Source: Mogibacterium diversum_A
GTDB lineage: Bacteria > Bacillota > Clostridia > Peptostreptococcales > Anaerovoracaceae
Reading direction: 5' to 3'
Assembly: GCF_938028775.1 (NCBI RefSeq)
Contig: NZ_CALIZG010000005.1
Coordinates: 1 to 64,000 of the forward strand
Length of the DNA stretch: 64,000 nt
Positions within the stretch are counted from its first letter, which is position 1, and each line of letters opens with the position of its first letter. Below are positions 1-8,270 of this stretch, piece by piece. The notes under the pieces were generated by a model. The model worked only from the letters and a program-made list of their open reading frames with translations, searched no databases and had not been told where the DNA came from. Made by a program: the position numbers and the translations under genes.

Positions 1-2
1 TA

Positions 3-548
3 ATGAGAAAATTAACATGTGCATTACTATGCCTGCTAATGATTTTATCAACTGTATTCTGTCTTGAAGGCTGCAAAAGTCGTGAACAACGGCTAAGTGA
101 AGAAACTGCATATGAAGATGCACAGATGAATGCAATGAATAAAAAAATCGTTAAATGCATTAATGAAAAGGATAAAGAAGGTCTCAAGAAGCTTTTTTCA
201 AGGAGTGCACAAAAGGATATCGAAGATTTAGATGGTAAGATAGATGAGATTATGAACTTATGCGGAGATAATAAAATCATTTATGTACATAGCGATACCC
301 CTGGATCATCAGGATCGCTAACTATTCAGCCACTTAGTATTACTGGTGAATTTTTATTTAAACTAAGTAACGGTAAGGAGTATGTAGGATGGATAAGTTT
401 CTGCGATAAAGATGATGAAAACAAGGAAAATGTCGGTCTGAAAACCATAGAGCTCTGCAATGGGTCTAAAGAAGAACTTTCAGAAGATTTTATATGGGAT
501 GGGATTAGTAGTGGAAAACCAGGCATATTCATCCACTATATAAATTAA
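3..548 (+). CDS. Lipoprotein, DUF5104-like
   Basis: The product of about 181 residues opens with a basic start, a hydrophobic stretch and a lipobox-like L-E-G-C at about residues 21-24, so it is probably a lipid-anchored protein on the outer face of the membrane. The rest is a compact mixed domain; the stretch YVGWISFCDKDDE resembles DUF5104 proteins of Clostridia, whose function is unknown. The ATG lies at the very edge of the window, so the ribosome binding site cannot be seen. The next gene is 135 bp away and seems separate. The lipoprotein call is fairly sure; the family is from memory. Confidence 0.7.
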   Translation: MRKLTCALLCLLMILSTVFCLEGCKSREQRLSEETAYEDAQMNAMNKKIVKCINEKDKEGLKKLFSRSAQKDIEDLDGKIDEIMNLCGDNKIIYVHSDTPGSSGSLTIQPLSITGEFLFKLSNGKEYVGWISFCDKDDENKENVGLKTIELCNGSKEELSEDFIWDGISSGKPGIFIHYIN

Positions 549-683
549 ACTATAGTAGGGGGCAAATTAAGAAATACCTAAAGACGTCTAAAAGAATATA
601 AACGTATACGATTATAGAATATTCATTTATTGCAAATGTATACTTTGCAACAATAAACATAAATATTGTGAATGGGAGACAAG

Positions 684-1859
684 ATGAATCGCAAGGAAAT
701 TAGAGAAATTAAGAAGAGATTTAGTCCAGATATGAATAATTTTGGGCATATTTATGGTTGCTACGTCAATGCTGCGCGAGAGGTTATTACGTACATGGAT
801 TCGCCGACGATGCTCATGGAAAATGAAGAGCGTGAGATGTACATGAAGACGCTCAAGAAGGTACTATCTGGGGCGCTGGGACGAAATCTGCTCGATGTAG
901 AATTTTCGACAGCGCAGGTTGAGGATAGCGATGAGCATAGGCTGCTTCAGACGCTGAGGACTTCGCATCTCAGTAACGAGACTATGCGCAAGATTTTATT
1001 CCAGAGAATTATCGATAGCGCAGATATGGGAGATACCGGATATGTTATTTTGCTTGCTGCTGATGCCTATGATGTGCCATATAAGGATAGCGGTAGTGAC
1101 GGGTGGTCAGAAGAGTCGACGGATCAGTTTGAGTATTTCGTTTGCTGCCTGTGTCCTGTAAAAGACCCGAAGGGTGCACTCAGATACCTTGCCGAGGAGA
1201 AGAATTTCCGTGGAGCGTCGACTGGTAGCATCCTCGGTGCACCAGACATGGGCTTCATGTTCCCGACCTTCGATGATAGGATGACTAACATATACCATGC
1301 ACTCTATTACACGAGAAGTTCGGCTGACGTTCATAGCGATTTTCTCAAGGCTGTATTCAATCTAGACAAGTTACCGATGGCTGCGAATACTCAGAAAAAT
1401 GCATTTGACAGCGCTCTTGCCGATTCGCTCAAGGACGAATGTGACATAGATGTTGTGAAGGCGCTTCACAGTCAGATAGGGGAGAAAATCGATATCCTTA
1501 AGGAAGCTAAGTCCGATGAGGCACCGGAGATTCACATCAATGAGCTCGAGGAAATTCTCATGAAGAGCGGGACCTCTGACGAGGCAATCGAGAAGTTCCA
1601 TGATACGTGTAAACAGTATTTTGAAGGGGAAGAGTTCTTCAACCCAGAGAACCTAATCAACCGCAAACAATTCAAGATTGAAACACCTGAGGTGAATATC
1701 AGCGTGGATCCAGAGCATGCCTTTGGAATCAAGACCGAGGTTATAGATGGACGCAGTTACCTGATGATTCCAATTAGCGAGGGCATTACTGTGAATGGTG
1801 TGGATGTGAGCCTGCCTGATGCTGGTGAAGGTGAAACTTCGGGAGGTGAAGAGGCGTAA
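684..1859 (+). CDS. DUF4317 family protein
   Basis: A soluble acidic protein of about 391 residues with no signal peptide or membrane segment. The N-terminus (MNRKEIREIKKRFSPD, then IYGCYVN) and the block YFVCCLCPVKDPKG match the DUF4317 family of Firmicutes as I know it; no function is established for it. I place the start at 684 rather than at an ATG 12 bp upstream, because GGGAG sits at a normal distance before 684 and overlaps the upstream ATG. The C-terminal tail is Glu/Gly rich and probably disordered. It appears to be monocistronic, with a weak hairpin after it. Confidence 0.75.
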   Translation: MNRKEIREIKKRFSPDMNNFGHIYGCYVNAAREVITYMDSPTMLMENEEREMYMKTLKKVLSGALGRNLLDVEFSTAQVEDSDEHRLLQTLRTSHLSNETMRKILFQRIIDSADMGDTGYVILLAADAYDVPYKDSGSDGWSEESTDQFEYFVCCLCPVKDPKGALRYLAEEKNFRGASTGSILGAPDMGFMFPTFDDRMTNIYHALYYTRSSADVHSDFLKAVFNLDKLPMAANTQKNAFDSALADSLKDECDIDVVKALHSQIGEKIDILKEAKSDEAPEIHINELEEILMKSGTSDEAIEKFHDTCKQYFEGEEFFNPENLINRKQFKIETPEVNISVDPEHAFGIKTEVIDGRSYLMIPISEGITVNGVDVSLPDAGEGETSGGEEA

Positions 1860-1910
1860 CTGCCGATATTATGAAGTAGTATTGAGAGAGCTATAATAAA
1901 GGAAATGAAA

Positions 1911-1955
1911 ACGGAGAGCTTAGAACACGGTGGTTCGGCTCTCTGTTGTGTTTTG
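1911..1955 (+). terminator. Possible terminator after the DUF4317 gene
   Basis: ACGGAGAGC pairs with GCTCTCTGT across an 18-nt loop, followed by a T-rich but interrupted tail. The long loop and imperfect T run make it weak. Confidence 0.35.
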
Positions 1956-2057
1956 TGTGAGATGAGTGTGTTTATACGTTCAAAAGCATTTACAGATGGT
2001 GTTTTTTGGGATACGATGAAACATAATTAATATAGATATAAAAAGCGGAGGTGGACT

Positions 2058-3680
2058 ATGAACGCACATGATATCTTAAACAACCCTTTTCTAAATAAGG
2101 GTACCGCATTTACTCTAGAAGAGCGTCAAGAACTAGGGCTTATAGGCCTGTTACCGCCTTATGTTCAGACTATTGAAGAACAGGCAGCTGAGACATACGA
2201 GCAGCTACAGACTAAAGCGAATGATCTTGAAAAAAGACTATTTCTCATGGAGATTTTCAATACAAATCGTACGTTGTTCTACTATCTGTTCTCTCATCAT
2301 TTGGAAGAGTTTAACCCTATTGTCTATGATCCAACTATTGCAGACACTATAGAAGGATATAGCAATCTCTTCGTTAATCCGCAGTATGCGGGTTATCTAG
2401 ATATTAATCACCCTGAGCATATCGAGGAAACACTTAAAAATGCAGCAGGAGGTCGTGAGATAAGACTAATTGTAGTAACAGATGCTGAAGAAATTCTTGG
2501 AATCGGTGACTGGGGTGCAAACGGTGTAGATATTTCTGTTGGAAAACTCATGGTATATACTGGCGCTGCTGGCATCGATCCATCTACGGTGCTGCCTTTA
2601 GTTATTGATGCAGGAACTAACCGTGAGTCTCTGCGAAATAATCCTAACTACCTTGGAAATCGTCATGAGAGAGTGCGCGGGGATCGTTACTATGATTTCA
2701 TTGATCAGTTTGTTAATACAGCAGAAAAACTCTTCCCTAAGCTATACCTGCACTGGGAGGACTTTGGCCGTTCAAATGCTGCAAATATTCTTGAAAAATA
2801 TCGTAAGAATATCCCTACATTTAACGACGATATACAGGGAACTGGTATTGTAACGCTTGGAGGAATCTTCGGATCACTTGCTGTTACAGGCGAGAAGATT
2901 ACCGATCAGGTTTACCTGTGCTTTGGCGGTGGAACTGCAGGTGCAGGAATCGCACATCGTGTGCTTCGCGAGATGATAACTAAGGGATTGTCAGAGGAAG
3001 AGGCATATAAGAGATTCTTCATGGTGGATAAACAAGGACTTCTGTTTGATGACATGGATGATTTGACTCCTGAACAGAGACCTTTCGCTAAGAAACGATC
3101 TGATTTTCCTAATGCAGATAAGCTGACAGACTTACTTGAGGTTGTGAAGACAGTAAAGCCAACAATACTTGTTGGAACATCAACAGTACCAAATACTTTT
3201 ACGAAGGAAGTTGTTGAGGCTATGTGCGAGAATACTGAACGCCCAATGATTTTCCCTCTATCAAATCCAACGAAACTTGCAGAGGCCACTGCCGAAGACA
3301 TAATTGCTTGGTCGGATGGCAAAGCATTTGTAGCAACCGGAATTCCTGCAGATACCGTTTCGTATAAGGGTGTGGACTATGTAATCGGACAGGCTAACAA
3401 TGCACTCATTTATCCAGGACTAGGTCTTGGTATGCTTGCGTCTGAGGCAAGCCTACTAACAGATGAGATGATTGGTGCAGCAGCTCACTCTCTCAGCGGT
3501 ATCATTGATATGAGCAAGCCAGGAGCACCAGTACTTCCACCATTTAAGTATGTTGCGGATGTATCGATTAAGGTTGCTGAAGCAGTTGCAAAAACAGCTC
3601 AGGAGCAGGGGCTTGCCCGTGCGGAGGAAAAGGATATGGTAAAAGCTGTTCAAGCCCTAAAATGGTATCCAAAATACTAA
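2058..3680 (+). CDS. mleA: Malolactic enzyme (NAD-dependent, malic-enzyme family)
   Basis: This 540-residue protein is predicted to decarboxylate L-malate to L-lactate and CO2 with bound NAD+. It follows lactic-acid-bacterial malolactic enzymes closely from end to end: INxPFLNKGTAFT-type N-terminus, VVTDAEEILGIGDWG near residue 140, FNDDIQGTGIV near residue 254, and the nucleotide-binding GGGTAGAG near residue 290. An ordinary NAD malic enzyme giving pyruvate is the alternative; full-length resemblance to MleS/MleA and the neighbour favour malolactic activity. GGAGG sits just before the ATG. The next gene, 87 bp downstream, encodes an AEC-family permease, the same pairing as mleA-mleP in lactic acid bacteria. 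Confidence 0.85.
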   Translation: MNAHDILNNPFLNKGTAFTLEERQELGLIGLLPPYVQTIEEQAAETYEQLQTKANDLEKRLFLMEIFNTNRTLFYYLFSHHLEEFNPIVYDPTIADTIEGYSNLFVNPQYAGYLDINHPEHIEETLKNAAGGREIRLIVVTDAEEILGIGDWGANGVDISVGKLMVYTGAAGIDPSTVLPLVIDAGTNRESLRNNPNYLGNRHERVRGDRYYDFIDQFVNTAEKLFPKLYLHWEDFGRSNAANILEKYRKNIPTFNDDIQGTGIVTLGGIFGSLAVTGEKITDQVYLCFGGGTAGAGIAHRVLREMITKGLSEEEAYKRFFMVDKQGLLFDDMDDLTPEQRPFAKKRSDFPNADKLTDLLEVVKTVKPTILVGTSTVPNTFTKEVVEAMCENTERPMIFPLSNPTKLAEATAEDIIAWSDGKAFVATGIPADTVSYKGVDYVIGQANNALIYPGLGLGMLASEASLLTDEMIGAAAHSLSGIIDMSKPGAPVLPPFKYVADVSIKVAEAVAKTAQEQGLARAEEKDMVKAVQALKWYPKY

Positions 3681-3701
3681 AATAAAGACATTGAATATCG
3701 C

Positions 3702-3734
3702 CTGTGAAAGTCGTAATATCTACGGTTTTCACAG
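3702..3734 (+). other. Intercistronic hairpin between mleA and the permease
   Basis: CTGTGAAA and TTTTCACAG form an 8-9 bp stem with a loop that can pair further (CGTA/TACG). No T run follows, so it looks like an RNA processing, stability or partial attenuation element rather than a plain terminator. Confidence 0.45.
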
Positions 3735-3767
3735 ACTATAGGAGTTTGAGCTCTAGAAAGGAGCGAT

Positions 3768-4721
3768 ATGGAAATATTAATGACCTCTATACAGAGCATT
3801 GTACCTATAATTGCGATAATTGTACTGGGGTATTTTCTGCAAACCCACGGTTGGTTTGGACAGGAATTTGGACAAAACCTTTCCCGATTAATTATGAATA
3901 TTGCGCTACCAGCATCAATTTTCGTATCGGTGATGAAGTATCTGACATTCGATAAATTAATTAGCCTATCTGAAGGGCTGGTGTATACGTTTGCTGCATT
4001 CACACTTGGTTATGTTGTTGCATATATTGTAGTCAGAGCATTTCGTGTAAGACCAGGGCGCAGGGGGACTATGATAAATACCTTTGTAAATGCTAACACC
4101 ATTTTCATTGGACTGCCGCTTAATGTAGCGCTGTTCGGGAATAAGGCACTGCCATATTTCCTCATCTACTACATTACTAATACGATTTCGACTTGGACTC
4201 TCGGAGTATATCTGATGTCGAGTGACAGTAAGTCGGGTAAGAGTAAGAGTGCGGAAAAGTTCGATTGGAAGAAGCTTTTACCAGCTCCGCTTGTAGGGTT
4301 TTTGGTGGCTCTAATATTCCTGGTTTTAAGGATTCCGGTGCCAGCCTTCGCTACAAGCACGCTGACATATATAGGTAATATAGTAACACCGCTGTCGCTT
4401 ATATACATAGGTATAGTCCTTGCAAAGGCAGGGCTAAAGACGATTACTCTTGATAGAGATACGATTATAACTCTAGTCGGTCGCTTTATTTTAGGACCTC
4501 TAGCGATGGTCGCAATTCTCATGCTTACAGCCAAGAACATGCCTGCTGATGAGTTTAAGACGTTCGTGATACAATCGGCGGCACCTGCTCTAGCAGTTCT
4601 CCCAATTCTTGCAAGTCATGGAGATGGAGATGTCGAATTTTCAACCAATGTAGTGACGCTGAGTACGATTATGTTCGTAATAGTTATACCTATTGTCGAT
4701 GCTCTACTTGGGTACATGTAA
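3768..4721 (+). CDS. AEC-family permease, probable malate/lactate transporter (MleP-like)
   Basis: An integral membrane protein of about 317 residues with some ten hydrophobic segments split by a charged central loop (SDSKSGKSKSAEKFDWKK), the two-half layout of the auxin efflux carrier (AEC) family. AEC members next to malolactic enzymes (MleP) move malate in, in some cases against lactate out. AAAGGAG precedes the ATG. Position right after mleA supports a role in malate uptake, with proton-motive force gained from decarboxylation. Substrate is inferred from context only. A strong terminator follows, shared with the convergent gene. Confidence 0.8.
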   Translation: MEILMTSIQSIVPIIAIIVLGYFLQTHGWFGQEFGQNLSRLIMNIALPASIFVSVMKYLTFDKLISLSEGLVYTFAAFTLGYVVAYIVVRAFRVRPGRRGTMINTFVNANTIFIGLPLNVALFGNKALPYFLIYYITNTISTWTLGVYLMSSDSKSGKSKSAEKFDWKKLLPAPLVGFLVALIFLVLRIPVPAFATSTLTYIGNIVTPLSLIYIGIVLAKAGLKTITLDRDTIITLVGRFILGPLAMVAILMLTAKNMPADEFKTFVIQSAAPALAVLPILASHGDGDVEFSTNVVTLSTIMFVIVIPIVDALLGYM

Positions 4722-4778
4722 TCCTGTAGAGTGCTAATCCTGGGATTCGTACTGCTAAGGGTAAATATTAAGTCATAG

Positions 4779-4824
4779 AAAAAGACTATAGTAGAACATT
4801 TTGTATTTTACTATAGTCTTTTTT
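4779..4824. terminator. Bidirectional terminator between the malate permease and zinc operons
   Basis: AAAAAGACTATAGTA pairs with TACTATAGTCTTTTT around a 15-nt loop. It has A and T runs on the two sides, so it can serve both convergent units. Confidence 0.85.
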
Positions 4825-4825
4825 G

Positions 4826-5302
4826 TTATTTTTCACCCTTATAGATTTTGGCATTCTCGAGCTCTACGTACGTGGCGTTCTTATCTTCAGGTAGCGTCTT
4901 GAGTGTGAATTTGCCAGATATGACAAATCTTTTTTCTTCAGCAGGGAGCTTCGATGCTTCACCTTTCTTGAGTTTGAAGAGTAGCCCTTGCTGGCAACAT
5001 TCGGTTGCATCTGGAATCAGGCAGTACGTATAGCGCTCGCCAGTACTTGGATCGATGCTTACGGTGTAGTATCCCTTTACCTTGATAGTTTTTCCTACGT
5101 ATTTCTTAGGATCTGTCATCATGTTAGACACTTCAGAGTAGATTGCTGTTGCACTCATGGTACTGAGGTCGATGTCTACGCTTTTATCTGCCTTGGAACT
5201 ATTTCCCGATACGATATGAAGCGTAATGCCTATACATACTGCTACAAAAGCTAGCAGCGTGATTATTATTACGATTAATTTAGTCTTTTTCTTGTTAGTC
5301 AT
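4826..5302 (-). CDS. Membrane-anchored OB-fold-like protein of the zinc operon
   Basis: A 158-residue protein with basic MTNKKKTK followed by one transmembrane anchor, then an outside domain. The region VGKTIKVKGYY ... RFVISGKFT has the spaced beta strands of OB-fold proteins, and a paired Cys (ATECCQQG) lies between them. It is the last gene of the minus-strand zinc-importer operon, 26 bp after the permease. I do not know a named family for it. The location suggests a job at the cell surface linked to metal supply, for instance binding or handing over metal, but that is inference. Confidence 0.6.
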   Translation of the reverse strand: MTNKKKTKLIVIIITLLAFVAVCIGITLHIVSGNSSKADKSVDIDLSTMSATAIYSEVSNMMTDPKKYVGKTIKVKGYYTVSIDPSTGERYTYCLIPDATECCQQGLLFKLKKGEASKLPAEEKRFVISGKFTLKTLPEDKNATYVELENAKIYKGEK

Positions 5303-5328
5303 TTTATCATCTTTACATTCAGTAAAAT

Positions 5329-6177
5329 TTATCCTCTAGCTGTTGCTTTGCCGATTAGTATAAATATTATATACATAACTGCATCTACCGTTACAATCGT
5401 TGCGCCTACTGGAGTTCCACCGAGGATTGATATAAACATTCCGGTAAGAGCGGCAACTATCGATAGAATTATCGAGCAGATAGTTACTGCTCTGAAGCTT
5501 CCAAATACGCACATTGCCGACAGGGCAGGGAAGATGATGAGAGCTGATATCAAAAGTGAGCCTACCAAGTTCATTCCCAGCACTATTATAACAGCAATGA
5601 TGATTGCAATGATTAAATTATAAGTTTCCGTCTTGGTGCCTGTCGCCTTAGCATATTCCTCGTCAAAAGTGACTGCAAAAAGCCTGTTGTATAGAAACAC
5701 GAAGGAAACTATAACTATAGCCGATATGACAAGACAGAGAATTACGTCTTCGGTCGTCAGTGTCAATATCGATGTGGAGCCGAATAGCGTAGTGCATACG
5801 TCGCCAGATACGTTTGCTGATGATGAGAATACATTCATCATAAGGTATCCGAAGGCGAGCGATACCACTGATAAAATAGCAAGCTTGGCATCGCCCATAA
5901 CTTTGCTGTTCTGGCTGCTGCGAAGCAGCAGTATAGCGGCAATTATAGTAATGGGCATAGTCACATAGAGGTTGCTGGAAACGTGCAAAATTGTGCCGAC
6001 TGTCATCGCTCCGAAGGCAACGTGTGATAGTCCATCCCCTATAAATGAAAATCTCTTGAGCACTAGTGTTACTCCGACCATAGCAGCGCAGAGAGCGATT
6101 GAAACACCTACGATTAGCGCATATAGGACGAAGGAGTGAGAAAGGTACATGTGTAGCTGTTCTGAGAAATTAGACAT
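5329..6177 (-). CDS. znuB: Zinc/manganese ABC transporter permease (ZnuB/AdcB type)
   Basis: A 282-residue permease with about eight hydrophobic helices, of the ABC-3 family that imports Zn2+ or Mn2+. Typical blocks include RFSFIGDGLSHVAFGAM near residue 45 and the conserved helix VGSLLISALIIFPALSA. It overlaps the ATPase gene by 8 bp, so the two are translationally coupled. Together with the ATPase and the His-rich binding protein upstream it forms a complete importer. Zinc is favoured over manganese by the His-rich loop of the binding protein. Confidence 0.88.
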   Translation of the reverse strand: MSNFSEQLHMYLSHSFVLYALIVGVSIALCAAMVGVTLVLKRFSFIGDGLSHVAFGAMTVGTILHVSSNLYVTMPITIIAAILLLRSSQNSKVMGDAKLAILSVVSLAFGYLMMNVFSSSANVSGDVCTTLFGSTSILTLTTEDVILCLVISAIVIVSFVFLYNRLFAVTFDEEYAKATGTKTETYNLIIAIIIAVIIVLGMNLVGSLLISALIIFPALSAMCVFGSFRAVTICSIILSIVAALTGMFISILGGTPVGATIVTVDAVMYIIFILIGKATARG

Positions 6178-6877
6178 CTAGAACCTCCTTTCTCTCCGCT
6201 TCTGAAGCAAGGTGAGGTTTATCGTTCATAATCAGGAGCTTGTTAGCTGCTGATAGCGCTTTGCTGATGTCGTGCGAGATTGTTATGATTGTCGTTCCGT
6301 TCTGATTCAGCTTGTGTAGCAGCTGGTATAGATGGGCAGCGGCCACCGGGTCAAGCCCGGTGATCGGCTCGTCCAGAACCAGCACTTTCTTCGAGCCGGC
6401 GATGGCGCGTGCGAGCAGCACGCGCTGCCGCTGCCCTCCAGACAGCTCGCGAAAGCTCTCGTTCTTGATATCCTCGAGGTCAAGCTCTCGGATAGCATCA
6501 GCGGCAAGCTTTCGCTCCTTATGACCATAAAAAGGTTTGAATCCAAGCATATCAAGACATCCGGATAGCACAACTTCCCATACGGAAGCCGGGAAATCCT
6601 TCTGCATCTCACGCTGCTGCGGCAAGTAGCCTATATCGCGCCTCACGATATCACCGCGCAGCAAGACCTTGCCGTTAATCGCTGGAATCAGACCTACCAA
6701 GGTCTTAATCAAGGTCGATTTCCCGGCACCATTTTCCCCTATAATACAAATATAATCTCCGTTATTAATCTCCAGATCGAATTCATCACAGAGGGGCTTG
6801 CCTGAATACCCGACAGCAAGCCCCTCGCAAATGATACTAAATGAAGAGTCCTTAGTCTCTCTTACCATTTTGTTCAA
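6170..6877 (-). CDS. znuC: Zinc/manganese ABC transporter ATP-binding protein (ZnuC/AdcC type)
   Basis: This 235-residue ATPase powers the metal importer. Visible motifs are Walker A GENGAGKST near residue 46, a Q-loop at YLPQQREM, the signature LSGGQRQR, and Walker B KVLVLDEP followed by the H-loop ITISHD. I keep the TTG start because AGGAG lies six bases before it, while the next in-frame ATG is 9 bp further in and badly spaced. It sits 20 bp after the binding-protein gene and overlaps the permease gene. The central part is visibly richer in GC than its neighbours. Confidence 0.9.
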   Translation of the reverse strand: MNKMVRETKDSSFSIICEGLAVGYSGKPLCDEFDLEINNGDYICIIGENGAGKSTLIKTLVGLIPAINGKVLLRGDIVRRDIGYLPQQREMQKDFPASVWEVVLSGCLDMLGFKPFYGHKERKLAADAIRELDLEDIKNESFRELSGGQRQRVLLARAIAGSKKVLVLDEPITGLDPVAAAHLYQLLHKLNQNGTTIITISHDISKALSAANKLLIMNDKPHLASEAERKEVLDV

Positions 6878-6896
6878 TTTATACTCCTAGTAATAC

Positions 6897-7904
6897 CTAA
6901 TTGTTAAGAATCTCCTGTAGAACCTTGAGGTTGTTCTCCATTGTCTTGAGGTAAGTCTTTTTCTTGATATCTCCCTTCTTCATAGACTGCATGGAATCAA
7001 GTGTCTTGATATCTCTCTTAGTTCCATCAGCGTTCTTGATTATCGACTTAGCAATCTTCTGATCAGAGTTCTCAATAGTTACAATGTGCTTAATCTTCAG
7101 CTGGTTGAGCTTGTTAGATAGGAAGCTGATTGTCTCAAAGCTAGCCTCAGATTCAGCGGAGCAACCTACAAATGCAGCATAGTAGTTTAGACCATAGTCA
7201 TCTACCATGTAACGGAATGGGAAACGATCTCCGAAGATGAGAGTCTTAACCTTAGCGTTCTTAACAGCCTCAGCATACTTGCTATCTAGAGTCTCTAGCT
7301 TTTTAGTGTAGGCATCGAGGTTTTTCTTATAAGTATCTGCGTGCTTCTCATCCTTCTTAGCAATTGCCTGCTCGATAGGCTGGCAGAGCTTAATCGCATT
7401 CTTGAGAGATAGCCACACATGCTCATCATACTCTACTTCCTCGGCGTTTTCGTGATGATGACCGTCACCTTCATCTTCATCTTCCTTCTCTGGCTGCATA
7501 CCTTCCTTGACTTCTTCAGCCTTCTTACTGTCCTTCATTTCGTCCATGAGGTTGATTGCAACTAGGTCCTTGTTCTTTTTCTTCTTGAGAACGTCCTCAA
7601 CCCATTCATCTGACTCACCGCCAACATAGACGAAAATGTCAGCATTTGAAATATCCTTTATATCCTGAGCTGAAGGCTGGAAGCTGTGCAAATCAGTACC
7701 ATTCTTCTGAAGTAGCTTCAAATCAACGTCCTTGACTCTGTCGCCTAGAATCTCTCTAACCCAGTCGTACTCAGGAAATGTGGTTACGACAATCTTGAGC
7801 TTCTTGGAGTCTGCTTCCTTCTTGCCACAGCTCGCAAGTGTACCAAGTGAAAGGATTGCAATCATCATAATTGCAAATATTTTAATAAGCTTGTTACGTT
7901 TCAT
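6897..7904 (-). CDS. znuA: Zinc-binding lipoprotein of ABC importer (ZnuA/AdcA family)
   Basis: A 335-residue substrate-binding lipoprotein: signal peptide and lipobox L-A-S-C near residue 29, then a cluster A-1 metal-binding fold. A mobile acidic/His loop (EDEGDGHHHEN) and the ligand-type histidines in GTDLHSFQPS and YDEHVWLS are present. Where classical ZnuA has a third His this protein has FGDRFPFRYM, seen in a clostridial subfamily. I start at the second ATG because GGAGG lies between the two candidate ATGs, 5 bp before the second. It leads a four-gene minus-strand operon (binding protein, ATPase, permease, OB-like protein). No convincing Zur box was found upstream. Confidence 0.88.
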   Translation of the reverse strand: MKRNKLIKIFAIMMIAILSLGTLASCGKKEADSKKLKIVVTTFPEYDWVREILGDRVKDVDLKLLQKNGTDLHSFQPSAQDIKDISNADIFVYVGGESDEWVEDVLKKKKNKDLVAINLMDEMKDSKKAEEVKEGMQPEKEDEDEGDGHHHENAEEVEYDEHVWLSLKNAIKLCQPIEQAIAKKDEKHADTYKKNLDAYTKKLETLDSKYAEAVKNAKVKTLIFGDRFPFRYMVDDYGLNYYAAFVGCSAESEASFETISFLSNKLNQLKIKHIVTIENSDQKIAKSIIKNADGTKRDIKTLDSMQSMKKGDIKKKTYLKTMENNLKVLQEILNN

Positions 7905-8179
7905 AAAAACCTCCATGCTATGTAACGTGAAAAATACAGATTTTGCAAAAATAATATCGGTTATTGTAATTGTCCGAGTACCGCAATTCTTCTATGAATC
8001 GAAGCGGAGACGACATAAAAATGGGGAATAACCGAAATTAAAAATCATTTTCAGTTTACCACCGGTGATTTATCATGTCAATGTAGAAAGAAAGTTTCAC
8101 AAAACTATCAAAAAATTTTTAACACCTTGAGGTCAGTGGAGTTCAACAAAAATCATGAAGATTTAGCGGAAAAATAAAA

Positions 8180-8191
8180 GAACATATGTTT
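8180..8191 (+). promoter_or_regulatory. LexA (SOS) box
   Basis: GAACATATGTTT matches the Gram-positive LexA/DinR box (CGAACATATGTTCG) with one changed base in the second half-site. It overlaps the -35 element of the polymerase promoter, where LexA would block RNA polymerase. Confidence 0.8.
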
Positions 8192-8218
8192 GATTTTTGT
8201 CTGTGCCTCCACTATAAT
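8190..8218 (+). promoter_or_regulatory. SigA-type promoter of the Y-polymerase operon
   Basis: TTGATT (-35), exactly 17 bp, then TATAAT (-10). It lies about 55 bp upstream of the chosen start codon and overlaps the LexA box. Confidence 0.8.
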
Positions 8219-8270
8219 TGGGACAAGCAAAAAAGTCAAGCGGTGTATTTGTCGTCAGCAGGAAGTGAAG

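Noticed and set aside
2912..3322. Antisense open frame in the malolactic enzyme gene
   Set aside because: Shadow frame opposite a well conserved domain, without start signals.
7905..8179. Zur or Fur box before the zinc operon
   Set aside because: Only weak AT-rich partial dyads (for example AATAA-N6-TTATT) are present; none is close to a known consensus.
8190..8270. Longer N-terminus for the Y-family polymerase from a TTG at 8190
   Set aside because: That TTG is part of the -35 box; transcription starts downstream of it, so it cannot be the start codon.
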